A stretch of 64,000 nucleotides of DNA from Ryuthela nishihirai (GCA_038380435.1 JAWZYU010000013.1:64622446-64686445), one strand, 5' to 3'. Positions 11,557 through 24,650 are shown, numbered from the stretch's first letter. Numbers and translations: made by a program. The notes: a model not told the origin generated them from the letters alone.

Positions 11557-12807
11557 TGCTAAGAATTAATCAAGCATTTATTTTAAAACAGTATAATCGT
11601 GTAAATAACATTATTTAATTTGTTTCTAATACTATTATTTTTCTTCCTCTGGCTGATGTTGAATTTTCTTCTTTCACTTATAACCTAACTTTAATTTTGA
11701 TTTATGAATTACATATTGAAATAATATAACGGAAAGAAAGCTATCATCCAAGACAAAATGAAAAATTATGCCATCATCTGTAAATGCTTGAATGCTAAAA
11801 TTTGCATTAGCAAAAACATGAAGCATATCCTTGTATAAATGTAAATGCTCATTATTGTTTAAAAAACTGATTATGTCTAACATAATAACAGTAATATTTT
11901 ACTACAAAAAATAATCAGAGCTTTGTTTTATAGTAATATAAATTCAAAGTTCTTATTTATTCTGATAACATAATTGTAAGCACAGATTAATATAGTGAGT
12001 GAATAACTTTTGATAACATCTTTTCCTCAATTATTCAATTTATATATTTACACAGATATATATATCTAGTAAACATTGCAGAAATATAAAATCTGTGGTT
12101 GTATATTGACAAAAATGAGAAAGCAGAATAGAGTACCTTTTAAAAAAAAGTTATATTATGAAAATTAAAATAATTTAAATTTTTATCTGGCAAGCAGCTG
12201 AAGCATTTTGTTAAGAAAACCTTCTTTTTATGATTACCACTGGAACTGGTCTACTGGTTAGGTCCCACTTTACCTTTTCTATTGCCCCTTTCACGGAATT
12301 CAACATGTGATCTGAAACTAATATTTCAGAGCACATGTTGACATAAAAGATTATATGTAATAAAGGAAACAGAGAAGCATTTAAAATACAGACTTATACA
12401 CCAATTTATTGAGCATGGGCAAATAGCAAAATGAAAAGGTGATAATTGTAGATTAGCTATATAAGAAACGAATTGAAAAGGCGACCTTATAAGAGTGAAC
12501 GTAGATTTAATGAGCATGAACAATATCGAACAAAATTCTCAGGAATCTCTGCTAATAATCATGCATTTAAAAGTTTGGCGATCTTGCTAAGTGCAGAAAG
12601 GTTTGTGCACCAAAGCAAAAAAAAAACGTTATATCGTCAGATTGGCACAGCCAAGATGCTGGGGAGAGGTAAATTCATTCAATATAAACATAAAAACTCG
12701 CAATTTTTTTTAAAGAAAGTTTTCCGGGGGGGGGGGGGGAACGTTTATAGTGAATTTAGCGGAAAAGGGGTGGGAAGTAAAAACCCTTCTTAAAATTGCC
12801 CTCCCAC
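11557..12807. other. no recognised feature; poly-G tract
   Basis: AT-rich DNA with one G tract at about 12726-12738. Open frames at 12473-12793 (plus) and 11883-11674 (minus) show no family motif. Confidence 0.4.
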
Positions 12808-12911
12808 ATGAGAACCAATGTACATAACCTGATTTGCAGTGTTTTTTTGTTTGCTGTATATTCTTACTTCAGCAGATGTTTTCAAGCACTCTTAAGCCAT
12901 TATCTTCAGTG
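12808..12911. repeat. interspersed repeat of about 100 bp, copy 1
   Basis: Nearly identical to 15097-15199. Shared runs include ACCAATGTACATAAC (one mismatch), TGATTTGCAGTGTTTTTT, TTTGCTGTATATTCTTACTT and AAGCACTCTTAAGCCATTAT, both ending in CTTCAGTGG. The class is unknown. Confidence 0.75.
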
Positions 12912-14530
12912 GCATATTTTAAAATAATGTCCTATATATATTCACTGCAATAAATACTTAAAAAGATTTTATCAAATAGTTAAAAACTATTCTAAATCTT
13001 ATTGTTATGGCAACCACCTTAAATTTAACTCCCCTTATTGTTATGGTCAGAATTCCTGCTATATGGGCCCACTGCTACTGAACACAAGAAAAATCTCTGT
13101 ATTGATGGTGGGTTATTCTTTTTGCATCAAGAACCGAGTTGTTTAAATCAGGCAATATTCATTAATCTCAATGAAAGGAAATGGTTGCCATGCACTGTCT
13201 GTGAACCTGAACTTTGAAAGCAACCACCATTCCTTTTGAGACCAATGGAATACTTGATAAAATTCTAAATATAACTGCATTGACTTGGGACACATTACTG
13301 GATGTATAGTAATTGACTAAGAGGAAAAGGATGTGTCATAGGGTCTATACAGTAGTTACACCTATATTTGGGTTGCCAGAACATCATACAAATAACTTAT
13401 TACATAAAAATTTTGCACACTTTAAAGTAGTGCATCTCCTTCTGTAATTTATTATTCTTGAATCTTGAAGGAAGTCATACTTCATAGAAGATTCAACCGG
13501 TATAAAGCAGAAGAGAAAAATCATAACAAATTGAGTTACCATAACTAAAATATGAGGAACAATATCTTACCACAGCCATGATTGTAGGTACTTTCTATAT
13601 CTCATCCATCATCACAAGTGTTTCTTACCTGTCATTTCAACTTTAAAGTTGAGGTGATAAAATACTGTTGGCTAAAGACATCTTAGCCTGCGTGACAGGA
13701 AATTTGTGCATAATGGACAAATGGAACACAACATACATATATATACAACTTAAATCTAACAAATATAAAACAGAATTTCAGGCACAACAGCCCATTTATC
13801 CTTTCCGAATTCTGCAGCTGGGGGAAAAAGTCACTTTATAGAATACATCAGATTCTTTCTAACACAATATAGCAGGAATTACTGCAACAGTAAGAACTGA
13901 AGAATACTGTAGCAATTTTATATGGATTGAGCAATTTAATATAGCCAAAATAGGAATTTTTTTTTGTTAAATTGTGAATACCAAAAAATTTATTTCATTA
14001 TGTGCCTGTCAAGGGACTGTACAACCAAAAGTACTGGATTCAGTAAGGAAAATGAGGGCTATTGAGATCATAGCAGATCAGAATTTTTCTGTGCACTGCT
14101 AAACTTTCCCCTGAATTTTATATCTATTGTCCCATTGTATATCAATCATGCATAACAAAGGAGAGCTGAATTTCTTAAGAATAAATAGTTTACACTGTAA
14201 AGTGTGAATTAAAACATGGACTACTGTGAAATGAAGGTATTTTTCAGGAATAAGAACAGAATAAATTATACATTTAAGCAAAATTTAATGAATTATAAAA
14301 GTATTTCTTATTTACCTTTGATTCACGTGCCACAGGTGTATAGTATTTTAATCTAACAGACGTATCAAAGATGAAATGCATTATAAAATTTTTGAATTCA
14401 CATCTTATTCAATTTTATACTTTAAAAGTTATATTAGTTCATAGACCTATACCTAAAATGCCTGCAATGGAATAAATTTTTGGCGTTTGCTTTTAATCTA
14501 CTGATCTTGAATTAATAAATAATAATAAAT
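12912..14530. other. no recognised feature
   Basis: AT-rich; nothing supported on either strand. Confidence 0.4.
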
Positions 14531-14700
14531 ACCCCCTCAAGCAGCTGCTTGCCACAGAGGTCTGACAGGAGCCTGTCAGTTTATATGCCATAGTAGGAGA
14601 TCCGAGAGGATGGCAGGACCTCAGCAGAAAAACGACACACACATCCATGCCTAATCCGGGGCTCGAACCCAGGTCCCTTAGATCAGTAGCCAAGCGTGCT
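14531..14700 (-). mobile_element. SINE family B, minus strand, head truncated
   Basis: It begins with CCCCTCAAGCAGCTGCTTGC and CTGACAGGAGCCTGTCAG, so both tail palindromes are kept. It ends at the A box in GATCAGTAGCCAAGCGTGC. The first bases of the tRNA-like head are missing at 14700. Confidence 0.85.
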
Positions 14701-15096
14701 AAAGAGTATTATTTATTTATTGTTAAGGCATTGGAGAAAATAATTTACTAATTCAAGAAATTGTTAAAACAAATGGTAATGAGGTTTCATATGTTAATAT
14801 GACATAAGTAAATAATAATGAAAAGATCAAACTTTATTGGTGGAGATTATATTAGAATATATCTATTTTTACTACCTGAGCTACAAGACCAATCTCTGCA
14901 TTTGCATAATAAAGGCGATAAAGGACACTGATATATGGGAACTCTCAAAACTGAAATTATCAGTTACCCAAAAAACAAAGGCTTCTTCGAAATGATATAT
15001 AGTAGGAATTTTATCAGTTATTAATGGAAGTTGGCTTTCTACTGTTTTCAACCTTACTCATGAACCTTTGATGATAGCCATTTCAAGTAAAAAATG

Positions 15097-15199
15097 GATA
15101 CCAATGCACATAACTTGATTTGCAGTGTTTTTTTTTTGTTTGCTGTATATTCTTACTTCAGATGTTTTCAAGCACTCTTAAGCCATTATCTTCAGTGGG
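15097..15199. repeat. interspersed repeat of about 100 bp, copy 2
   Basis: Partner of 12808-12911 in the same orientation, with a longer T run and a small deletion in the CTTCAGATG region. Confidence 0.75.
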
Positions 15200-15361
15200 C
15201 TAAATGATGATGTTTGTTTTTCTAAATCACCTTTTTGTTGCTTCACAACCTAAAACATTCATACCAAAAAAAAATTAAGAGAGCTTTATGTAACTTGCAA
15301 GATTGCCATGAAACCAGTGATTTGTAGTATTTGCATAACAACAATAATTCATTCATCATTG

Positions 15362-15592
15362 CTGTCCATTGGGTGGGACAATATGCCCTGTTTGCAGGAG
15401 AGCCATACCCTATACACCTTAAAGAACACACTGGATGGCTTTGACGGGAGGCTACCACCTCTCTCCTAACAATTATCAAGTGGGTTCCCTTCCACCAACT
15501 TTCTCTAAGCTTTTGGGGTCCTTGTGGCCTGGCCATTTAGCCCATTGTATGAAAAAAAGTGCCACTCAGAGATAAAACAGCCCAACCCAATC
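15362..15592 (+). mobile_element. SINE family A, 5'-truncated, with target-site duplication
   Basis: It retains the body from GGAGAGCCATACCC through AAAGAACACACTGGATGGC to GCCACTCAGAGATAAAACAG, and the CCCAACCC tail. A duplication near CATTCATCATT borders both ends (about 15350 and 15592). The tRNA head is lost, as expected from incomplete reverse transcription. Confidence 0.85.
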
Positions 15593-17080
15593 ATTCATCA
15601 TTACTTGTTTTATTAATCTTGTTGATATTTCTAAAACAGTTTATCAATGCTAATTTTTTTTATCCTCTTTATATGATTAATAGGACTGACAACTAGAGTA
15701 ATATTTTTGAGACTATTCAGGATTTTCTACTTTTGCTAAAGAAATAAATGCATGATTAGTGTGTTCCTCGTCAACACATAACAAGCAAGAAAGTTGCTCT
15801 TTGATAACCAGCTGAATAATGCTTTACAGATTATAAAAAGCAAAGGATATAGGCTTTTGTTTTTTGCTCAAACGAAAGATAAAATTGCTGGTTAAGTTCT
15901 GCCATTGCACATTAACTTTTGACATTAACTTCACATTATTTGCTATTAATATTGGAAGTTTATGTTTATGAAATTTTATTGAAACTTTTTTTCTATCTAC
16001 TTACTATAACATATTGTAAACATCAAAATTCTGAACAGAATTACAATTAGTATGAGTTCACTATATCACTGAAAATACAAAGTACCAATCAACGTCTGAA
16101 TATGATCTTTAAAAATTGTACATTTTTACCTTTATTTAAGCATAATAATGTAAAATGCTAACATAAAAACTAAAAAGTGTCAATTACAAAATATTAAATA
16201 CAAACAAAACATTAAATGTTTGCAGTTAATATACTACATTTCTTCAACAGTAACACTGAAAACCTTGAGTATTACCTTGATCATTGCTGGCACTCTTTAT
16301 ACCATAAACAAATAACGTATATTTAATTTAAAAAAGGTTTCTTAAAAACACATTTCTTAGTCTACTAGTACATACAATATTTTATAGCAGTATAACATTG
16401 ATAGTCCATCATGTGCTAGTTCTTCTATCAGTTTTATTTTAACCTATCTTCTTACTCCTTTTTACTTGTTGCAAAGTTATTCCAATATATTTTTCTAACA
16501 TAGAAGCTACTCATAAAAAGTTATGTGCCAAATGAGAGCTTATAATGTAAATAATGTAATAAAATACGAGCATCTCTACATACTCATTTGGATAACTCCT
16601 AACTTATTCACCATCATTTCCCTGAGTGAACAGGTCTTGCATCCATAAATCAAGATAGGTAAGATACACTTATCAATGTTTTTTTTTATAAACTTAGAAT
16701 ATTACTCTTAAAGACATTTTGCAATTTCCAAAATGCCATCCATTTCAACTGTATTCTTTATACCCTTCCCAGAAAATATTATTTTTTCTAATCTTTTAGC
16801 CCAAATAGGTAAACGAAGATACCATCTCTAGTTCTTTTCTTCTAATTCAGGCTGGTAAATTTATCATATTGTTATTAAAACATTTGTGCTTACATAGATG
16901 AATAGTTTTTCAGAATGCTCCAAATAGAAGTTAATGGTGGGTAGAATATTCTGGTTAGGTCTGAAGTATTTGGCCAGATTTAGGATGATATTTACTAATT
17001 AAGCCTTCATCACTTAGTACTGTTGCTACAGGTTTTATTCTGACATTTTAGTTTATTTATTTGTTTAAAAAAATACTACT
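15593..17080. other. no clear feature
   Basis: AT-rich. The part 16600-17040 looks slightly less biased and could be an old LINE relic on the minus strand, but I cannot show a motif. Confidence 0.35.
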
Positions 17081-17084
17081 CAGA

Positions 17085-17235
17085 AAGCCCATTTGTCACA
17101 GAAGTCTGACAAAAGCTTCTATATATAATATGCTATAAAAAAAAAATCTGAACTTCAGCAGAAAAACAGTATACACAAAAAAGAAAAGATCAGGGCTTTA
17201 TTTGGAATTTGATTCACAGCCAAGCATGCTAATAA
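17085..17235 (-). mobile_element. SINE family B, old copy
   Basis: A decayed reverse copy: GTCACAGAAGTCTGACAAAAG, then CTTCAGCAGAAAAACAG and CACAGCCAAGCATGCTAAT follow the family order. CpGs are gone and both palindromes are broken. Confidence 0.65.
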
Positions 17236-17801
17236 TATTCAGTAGACAGTGCAAAACAGTTAACAGAAAGGCCAGGTAACCAGTGTAAATATTTTGTGTT
17301 AATAGCATACTGATGAACAATCCAAGTCATATAATGTATTTGCAACTTTATGAATTTTAACTGATGATGGAACTATCTAATCAATTAGAGTAAACCGTTA
17401 TTTTTTTGTCTGTAATATTTTAATTGAAACTGAATTTCAACTTTAATAGATTACACTAAAATGACAAGAATGATTTGTAAACAAAAATGTCCATCCTTGG
17501 CTATTTTCCCCAACTTACTACTATTTATACATTGCACAACGAAAATTTATTTTGTAACGAAGAAATATTTTTCTGAACTGAATCGAATACAATTTTATAC
17601 TGAAATTTTTATTCATTAAAATAATATTCATGGTAATTCTATATTAATTGAAATTGTTCTATTTTGGTCCAGCATGTTGTACATACTTCCTCTTTTAGTT
17701 GAGCTTTTCAAAAAAATGTCAAAGAGTTTTCATTGTTCCATGAACATTGTCTGCAGTTGGTGGCGGCATCAATTCATCACTGTTAACACCATTTTCTATA
17801 G

Positions 17802-18673
17802 CAGTGCTTCTCAAACTATGGGCTGTGGCCTCCTCAAGAGAGCCATGAAGTTAATTAAACTCAGGGAGCTGTGAGATCACAGAATCAACAGAAGTGATAC
17901 CAACATCAGTTTCAACTTCAACAGGCACATTTATGTTGACACTGTCAACTGGAGGTAAGAAAAGCCAACCAAAAGAAAATATACATGGTAAAAAAAACAT
18001 GAAAATATAATCCTCATTATTTAAAACAAAAGCTATTAAAGTATGTGTTGCAATTCCCAAGGGAGTTGCAAAAAGTTTGGAAGGTGATTGCAAAGCTCTG
18101 AAGAACTATATTTAAAATAATTGAATAGTTTCACATGAATGAAATGACTATCCATCTGGTGGTTTGCCCTCCTTATCTGTCCTGGACCTCCTGCACTGTA
18201 TGAATCACTCCAAGAGTATTCCACCACCATTAGCAGCCTTCCTGTCATTTCCTTAGTTATTGCAACTTTCTAGTGCTGCACCATATACTGTCTGGAACAT
18301 TCTGTTGTGAGAATAATCTTTCCTCAAGTTACTTTTGTCAATGGTAAAGGGATGTGTAAAATACATTACTTCAATAATAATATAATAATAAATAAATGTT
18401 AGCCTTAACTGGTATAGTGGTTAGGCAGCTAGCAACTATTCCAGCAAGGCAAACTTTGTGTGCTGTGTTAGCTCTAACTGAGGTAGTGGTTAGTGGGGAC
18501 TGTCTTAGTAGGACATGTCCTTGTATGATAAAGCCTGTAAAAGATAAGAGTAGCTTCTAGGATTCTTCTCTGTCCTATATGTTGAAAATCAAAAATGCAA
18601 AATAAAACAAAAAAGAGAGCCATAAAAAATCCAAGGGGGGGGGGCAAGAGTGGAAAAGCTTGAAAACCACTGA
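17802..18673. mobile_element. hAT-type nonautonomous element
   Basis: The left terminus CAGTGCTTCTCAAACTATGG and the right terminus, read inward on the minus strand as CAGTGGTTTTCAAGC, are typical imperfect hAT inverted repeats. Flanking octamers are similar but not identical (TTTCTATA-like on the left, ATTCTGTA-like on the right). The interior of about 870 bp holds no transposase frame. It includes two tRNA-like A-box motifs at about 18405 and 18475. Confidence 0.6.
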
Positions 18674-19319
18674 TTCTGTAGCTTCTGTGGGCTTTTCTCG
18701 TCAAATAGACTCTACAATATCACAATCTGTCAAAGTTGGTACAGTCAGCACTGCATTCATTCATAGTAATATCTTAAAAATTCAGTATTGCCAGTACCCA
18801 CTGGAAAACATTTTGAAAATCACTTTCAGCAGATTAATATTCTGACACATCAGTTTATGCTGTTCCTTTGCTTAATCCTTTCTAGCCATCCAGAGTTAAG
18901 ATCTGAAATCAAATCCCAACTATTTAGCCAACACTTGGCCTTTCCATCAAAATGAACTTAAAATTGGTGCATTCTGTCCCCTGGTCTGCTTGACTGAGAT
19001 GAAGAGCACAGCATCCAAATCCTCATACTAGCCAAACATAAATGCTTACTTTATGGTTTGAGTTTGCTTTGTTCAAATGCAGATGTTATTTTTCCCCATT
19101 TTTTCAGCATTGCCAATAGTGCTGAATTTAGAATTACAACATTCTTGCAAAATTATGATTTTAGAGCCTTTCCTTACATTTACTATTTCTAACGACTGCA
19201 TCTTTACATTAAACAATCTAAGGTTGCCAGATTTTACAAATGCTTATGTGGACAAAAATTGTTGGTGGGAAAAAATTTTATTAATTAAAAAAGTTTTTTC
19301 CAATAGTTTTATTAAAAAT

Positions 19320-20880
19320 AATATTTTTCAGAATTTTTTATCTTTTTCAATATTTTAGCTGTACTGTAAGAATTCAAAAATGATTGAAATTCCTTATTAG
19401 CCATTGAAAAGTTCTCTTTGTGCACGAGTTCCACATCCAAGTTTTTGATGAGCAACCTATTTCGTTCTTTTCTCCAACTGGTTGTCGCCAAGATAAAAAT
19501 TCTTTCAGACACAGAATTAAAATGAGGAATGCAGAATGTTCCACAATTTTTTCAAGATTTGGAGATGGGAAATTTTTAAAAAAAAAAAAGGTTTTATTGT
19601 TGATCTAGATCAGAGGTGGGTAAACTCTGGCCCAAAAGATGATTTTTTTGTGGCCTGCTGACAAGTAAAGAATTATTGACCATAATCAAAAAAATTTAAA
19701 CATGAGTTTAATTATGTATATGCTTTAATGTAATTTTTCTTACCATTGTTTAATAAACATAGTATTATTTCAAGATCGATATAATCACTTCTTTATTATT
19801 TCTTGTATTTATGTGTATAATATATGTTTCATAGGATTTTGCCTTCTTAATGTCTAATTTTTTTTAGTGGCTTGCAGAAAAAATAAGTTTCCCTGCCTCT
19901 GATCTAGAGGTAGCAACATATCACCATCTTTGAGATCTCTGATAAATCTTTTTAAACAGATGAACTCACTAAAAAGTAGGTGACCATTATTAAGTTCAAT
20001 TTGGAAAAGTTTAAACGAGTTTCAAAATTTCTTTTAATTTTGGGATATGTTTCAAATTGAAACAACTTATAACTTAACATTTTTTATCATCGAAATCAAA
20101 TCATTTTTCCAAGTATATCATTTTCCATTTTACCGCATTGATGAAACTTTGAAAATCTAACTTGAATCATTTAACTGCTAAGTTGTCACATTTATGTACC
20201 AAATATAAAGCCAAAAATCCACAAAAACTTTCTCTCATGCACAGTTACTGATAACTGTATGTACATTAACAATAAATGCTTCATTTGTTTCATATTTTTC
20301 AATACTGGTTGAATACTATTTGCAAATATTCATCACAAATTCCATATAAATTTGTCCAGTCATCAAAAACATCTTCAAAACTGGTGGAGCACTTTTTTTG
20401 GCTTAATAAATAGGCTTTAACAGGCTCAAAGGAAGACAAAAATCATTCTTTGGATGGCAGTAAGGAGAGCTTTAGGTATGCACATGGTGCAACAATTCAG
20501 ACCATTCAGTTTCCAACAAGTAGAAAAATTCTTTCAGTCTGGTCATTCACTTGGTAGAGGGGAGCTGCATTCGTTGTAAAGTTGATGATAATAGCCTCTA
20601 TATTGAACTTTAAACACTTGCCTGATTTTTATTACGTTATCTATTTTGTGTGAGTTGGAGCCATCCTTAATGAGGTGCTGTTATATTTCTTCAATTCTCT
20701 GAAAACAAAATTATCACTTCCATAGTTTATGTAAGCATTATCAGCAGCCAAAGCCACAACATGCTTGAGTGACAATCCCTTTGTTTATAAATTATGCTGA
20801 ATTGCAACAAAAATTGTGGCTGAATTATCGAATTCCAATGAAAAAAACAAACGAACAATAATAATGATATTTTGATTCCT
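19320..20880 (-). pseudogene. hAT-family transposase relic, split by a MITE
   Basis: Read on the minus strand, 20780-20640 gives VVALAADNAYINYGSDNFVF, which matches the ADN.N.NFG..N.VF region of ZBED/SCAND3-like hAT transposases. Further on, the segment near 20460-20350 gives KAYLLSQKKCSTSFEDVFDD, matching the family's KSYFLSQEKCP. Near 19510 the segment SVSERIFILATTSWRKERNR resembles the C-terminal hAT dimerisation region. In-frame stops and frameshifts occur throughout, so no protein can be made. A 291-bp hAT MITE lies inside. Termini were not identified. Confidence 0.65.
19611..19901. mobile_element. hAT MITE with 8-bp target-site duplication
   Basis: The left end CAGAGGTGGGTAAACTCTGG and the right end, read inward as CAGAGGCAGGGAAAC, form hAT-type inverted repeats. 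The flanking octamers are ATCTAGAT (19603-19610) and ATCTAGAG (19902-19909). They fit the nTCTAGAn target preference known for some hAT elements (Charlie type). It is inserted in an older hAT transposase relic. Confidence 0.82.
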
Positions 20881-20956
20881 TGAGAAGTATAAAAATTGTG
20901 AAGGACTAAAGGAAAGGATTTAATATTTCCTTCACCATAGGTATCAGTTCAAACAG

Positions 20957-21340
20957 GGTTGGGTTGTTTTACCTCTGAGCGGCACTTTTTTGCACACCAT
21001 GGGCTAAACAGCCAGGTCACAAGGACCCGAAGGCTCAGAGAAGGTTGGGGGAGGGGACCCACTGGAACAGCTGTTGGGAGACAGATGGTAGCCTCCCATC
21101 AAGGCCATCCAGCGTGTTCTTTAATGTGCATAGAGTATGGCTCCCCCGTACGTGGGGCCACGGCTTAACGTCCCATCTGATGAACTGCAGCCTTTCCAAG
21201 CCCACCAATGTCCCCTACTTACCGTGGGCAGGGTGGGGAATTTTGCGGAGATAAATCTTAACTCTGACCCAGCTGGGACTCGAACCTTGGAACTACAGAT
21301 TACGAGCCTGGCGCGCTACCGACTGAGCCACCCCCGCCCC
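20957..21340 (-). mobile_element. SINE family A, full length, perfect target-site duplication
   Basis: Complete reverse copy from GGTTGGGTTGTTTTACCTCT to GCTACCGACTGAGCCACCCC. A perfect 13-bp duplication, TCAGTTCAAACAG, lies at 20944-20956 and 21341-21353. The B box GGTTCGAGTCCCAGC is kept except for one change. Together with the copy at 5903 it defines the family length at about 385-390 bp. Confidence 0.92.
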
Positions 21341-21353
21341 TCAGTTCAAACAG

Positions 21354-22018
21354 AATAAGCATCATCATCCTTAATGATTTGAAGGCAAGGTCTTTGGAAT
21401 GTGGGGCCAAAACTTTTGTGATGGTCAATGACAACTTACTTCGATAGTTGAAAATCTCAGTGTATATATAATAGAGATGTAAATGATTAAAAAGCTCCTT
21501 TAAACACTGATATAAAATTGTATATAATGTATATCAATTCCTTGTATGCAAAAGTGTGGTACAAAAATTAAGATGATTATTTGGCAAAAGCCCAATTTAA
21601 TGTTATTAGAAGATACACTTATAGTTTAGAAGAGTAGAAAATGAAGAGCATATCCTTGATGATAATGATGAACAAACTTGATGGTATTGTTGTGAAATGT
21701 CAAAGAATAATATCATGGTTGTATAACACACAATTTTAAGAACAAGATTGGTGAGAATCACATCATAAAAAACTAAAATAGTATAAATATATCGCATATA
21801 AAATACAAAGTATCCAGATTTCGAATGCACTATACATTCTTTGTCAGCAAAATGGTGGTCAGTTCTGTATTAAATTCTGTTATGAGAAAGTTTATTTGAA
21901 AAAAAAAATTAATGTATGTATGATACATATATCATTATTCAGATGTGTGCATTTGATGAATAGGTAACCACACATATCTATTGTAGAATATTGTGAGAAA
22001 ATTGGCAGTATTTGTTGT
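21354..22018. other. no recognised feature
   Basis: AT-rich; nothing supported on either strand. Confidence 0.4.
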
Positions 22019-24570
22019 TCAAATATTGGTATTAGAGTAGTCCTTTAATAATAGTTTCGAGGTTGTATTGTATTCATCACTGCAGCAGAATTCTTGGTTG
22101 ATATGGATAATTAATTTTTTGCTGCATGAAAGTTTAAATTGAGAATCCGGACTGGCGATGATTCTAGCTTCCTCAAAGATGAGAGTTGCATTATGGTTGA
22201 TAATAATGTTGTATAAAGCTGGTATTTTTTTTCTCTTGATATTGCATTTGTGTTCTTTGATTCTTTCTTGTAAGCTTCTTGAGGTCATGCCAATGTATCT
22301 TTGTGGTGATTTGATATCAGTAAATGGAGTGATTTCTTCTTTTAAAGGAATTAGGTAGACATCTCGTGTTGGGATGTAGGCCTCTGTCTTTTAAAACAGA
22401 TCTTGATATAGTGATAGAATATTTAATTGGTACTTTGTAGTTGTAGGCTTTCTTGATGTTTTAAGTAGCATTGCTTAGAGCAGGTAAATATGATAGAGAG
22501 TTGGTATATTTGAAAATGTTGTCAGTTATTTTGTTGGTGGTGTGATGATTATTTCCTTGAATAATAGCAAAATGGCATTTTTTTTTAAATGAAATTAAGT
22601 GGATACCCTGTATTTATTCCTAGGGAGTATATAAATTTGATTTCCTTTTGTAGATGATAGTTGGTGTTGCATAATTTGAATGTTCTGCCAAATAAACTTT
22701 TCAAACATAAAGACAGGCATTGACATGGATGTGATGAATTATATGGTATTAAGTTGTTTATAAAAGTTGGTTTGTAGTATACTGATGTTATGAGTTCAAT
22801 ATTATATCATTGAAAAAGGATATCAAGAAAAGCCTTTTTTTAAAATTATTTTCAGCTTCTAAAGTAAATTTGATTGTAGGGTATGCATTATTGAGTTTTG
22901 ATATTAAATCATTTAAGGATTGGTCAGAGTACTTCCATACAGTGAAAATATCATTGATACATCTCTTCCATAATAAAGGTTTTGGCATTATGTTGTCTAT
23001 TATTTTTTACTTTTGATGTCTTTTATTATGATGTCAGTTAGAAGTCTAGAAAACGGTGATCCCATAGGAGTGCAAAAATTTTATTTGTAGATTTTATTGT
23101 CAGCTTGAAAGTAAGTACTATCTTTTATGATATCTAAAGCAACTATAGCAAAAAATTCACTTGTATTTATGTAATTCAAGGATTTGTTTTCTAATCAACA
23201 TAATTGATTCAAATATAGAAGTATTATTGTAAGTAAGGTTGGCAATGTCCAAAGAATATAGTCTTGCGTGGTCAAGGATGAATAAATTTTTGATGGATTC
23301 AATTAAATCAAATGAGGAAATTGTTATATATTTGGTTTTTGGAAATATAGTTGATAATTCTCCAAATAGTTTTCTTTCAAGTTGATAAGTTGGACCTTTC
23401 TGTTTTGAGACAAGAGGACGAGCAGGGTTGCTTTCTTTATGTAGTTTTATTTGAAGGAATAATCTTTGTACATTATAGTTGATAGGTGGTTTACATTTCT
23501 GTTAATGATTGTGGAAGATGAGGATTACTTTTTAAATAGTTTAATTTTTTAATAATTTTGTCAGTAGGATTATAATTACCGCATTTTAACGTGTATAAGA
23601 AAAAATATTTTGCCAAAAATTGGGTCTCAAAAATATGGGGGGGGGGGGGGGGTACTTATACATGGATAGTATTATAGATAACAACAAATTACTCAATTCC
23701 TCGAAACTCAAATGAAAAATCAGGGGGTTCCTTATACATGTTAAAATACGGTAATCTCATTGCAGTTTAGGGTCGTTAATACTTCATTCCACAGTATAAT
23801 AGTAATTTTTATTCAAGATTACATTTTGTTTATTCTTATCAGCTGATAAAATCTTTATTTCATCATTTCTTTTTAATTTGTTGAGTTCATATATTTCATC
23901 ATTATATTCTTTATTGGTAGCTTGTCTATTACCATAGATATTGTTTATAGTTCAATATAATCTAAATCATTCTTTTTCTTGAGCATTATGTGGTATTTAA
24001 AGATATTTTCTATATCTGGGGTTAATTTATCAATAGATTGTAGTTTTGGAGGATAGCAAAATTTTGGACCTCTTTCTAGAGCTCTTATAGTATTTCATTA
24101 GGGATAATGTTAGATTTGTTGACAAAAGGAATTGGTGTAATTGCATTCGATTTTTTAAAGTCATCATAAGAAAACTAATTTAGTATTTCTATTTTTTTTT
24201 ACTTATGTCTGTTTGTAATAATCATGCTGTCATGAAGTAGGATAGAATCAAGTTTAAAGAGTATTTCATAAAGTTGATATTGTGGACATTTGCTGGTTAG
24301 TAATAGCTGTTCTTCATAATTTTTTTGTTCAAGTATTGAACTTTTATAACTTTGTTGTCTAATTATATCTCTTAATAGATTTAATTCAGCATTTTTAAAA
24401 ATAGTTATGTGGCTAAAAGTGAACGAATTTTTTTTTTCATTTTCAGAAATTTTGGAATCAGATATAAGGATTTTCATGTGCATAGAAATTGTAGATGTAA
24501 GAGAAAAATGGTTGAGTTTTCTTTTTAAATTAAAAACTTTTTGTGACATGACAATATATATATATATATT
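22019..24570 (-). mobile_element. Penelope-like retroelement relic
   Basis: On the minus strand an N-terminal piece (24573-24199), a reverse transcriptase piece (22988-22788) and a GIY-YIG endonuclease piece (about 22370-22022) appear in the order known for Penelope-like elements. The RT piece reads KPLLWKRCINDIFTVW, where the family has a YxDD motif, so the catalytic box is lost (Tyr to Cys, first Asp to Asn). The endonuclease reads VYLIPLK, then RYIGMTSRSLQERIKEHK, a recognisable GIY-YIG core. Frameshifts and stops separate the parts. TA-rich microsatellite DNA lies at the 24.55-24.65 kb side. Confidence 0.7.
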
Positions 24571-24650
24571 CAATAATATATATACTATAGCACTAACAAT
24601 TTGGTATTATATATATTCAATAAAATATATATCACAACTTAATTCTCCAG
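24555..24650. repeat. TA-rich low-complexity tract
   Basis: TATATA runs and two imperfect copies of ATATATATTCAATAA(A/T)ATATAT at the 5' border of the Penelope-like relic. Confidence 0.7.

Noticed and set aside
12473..12793. 106-codon plus-strand open frame with basic residues
   Set aside because: It runs into a poly-G tract and shows no domain. There is no evidence of expression or conservation.
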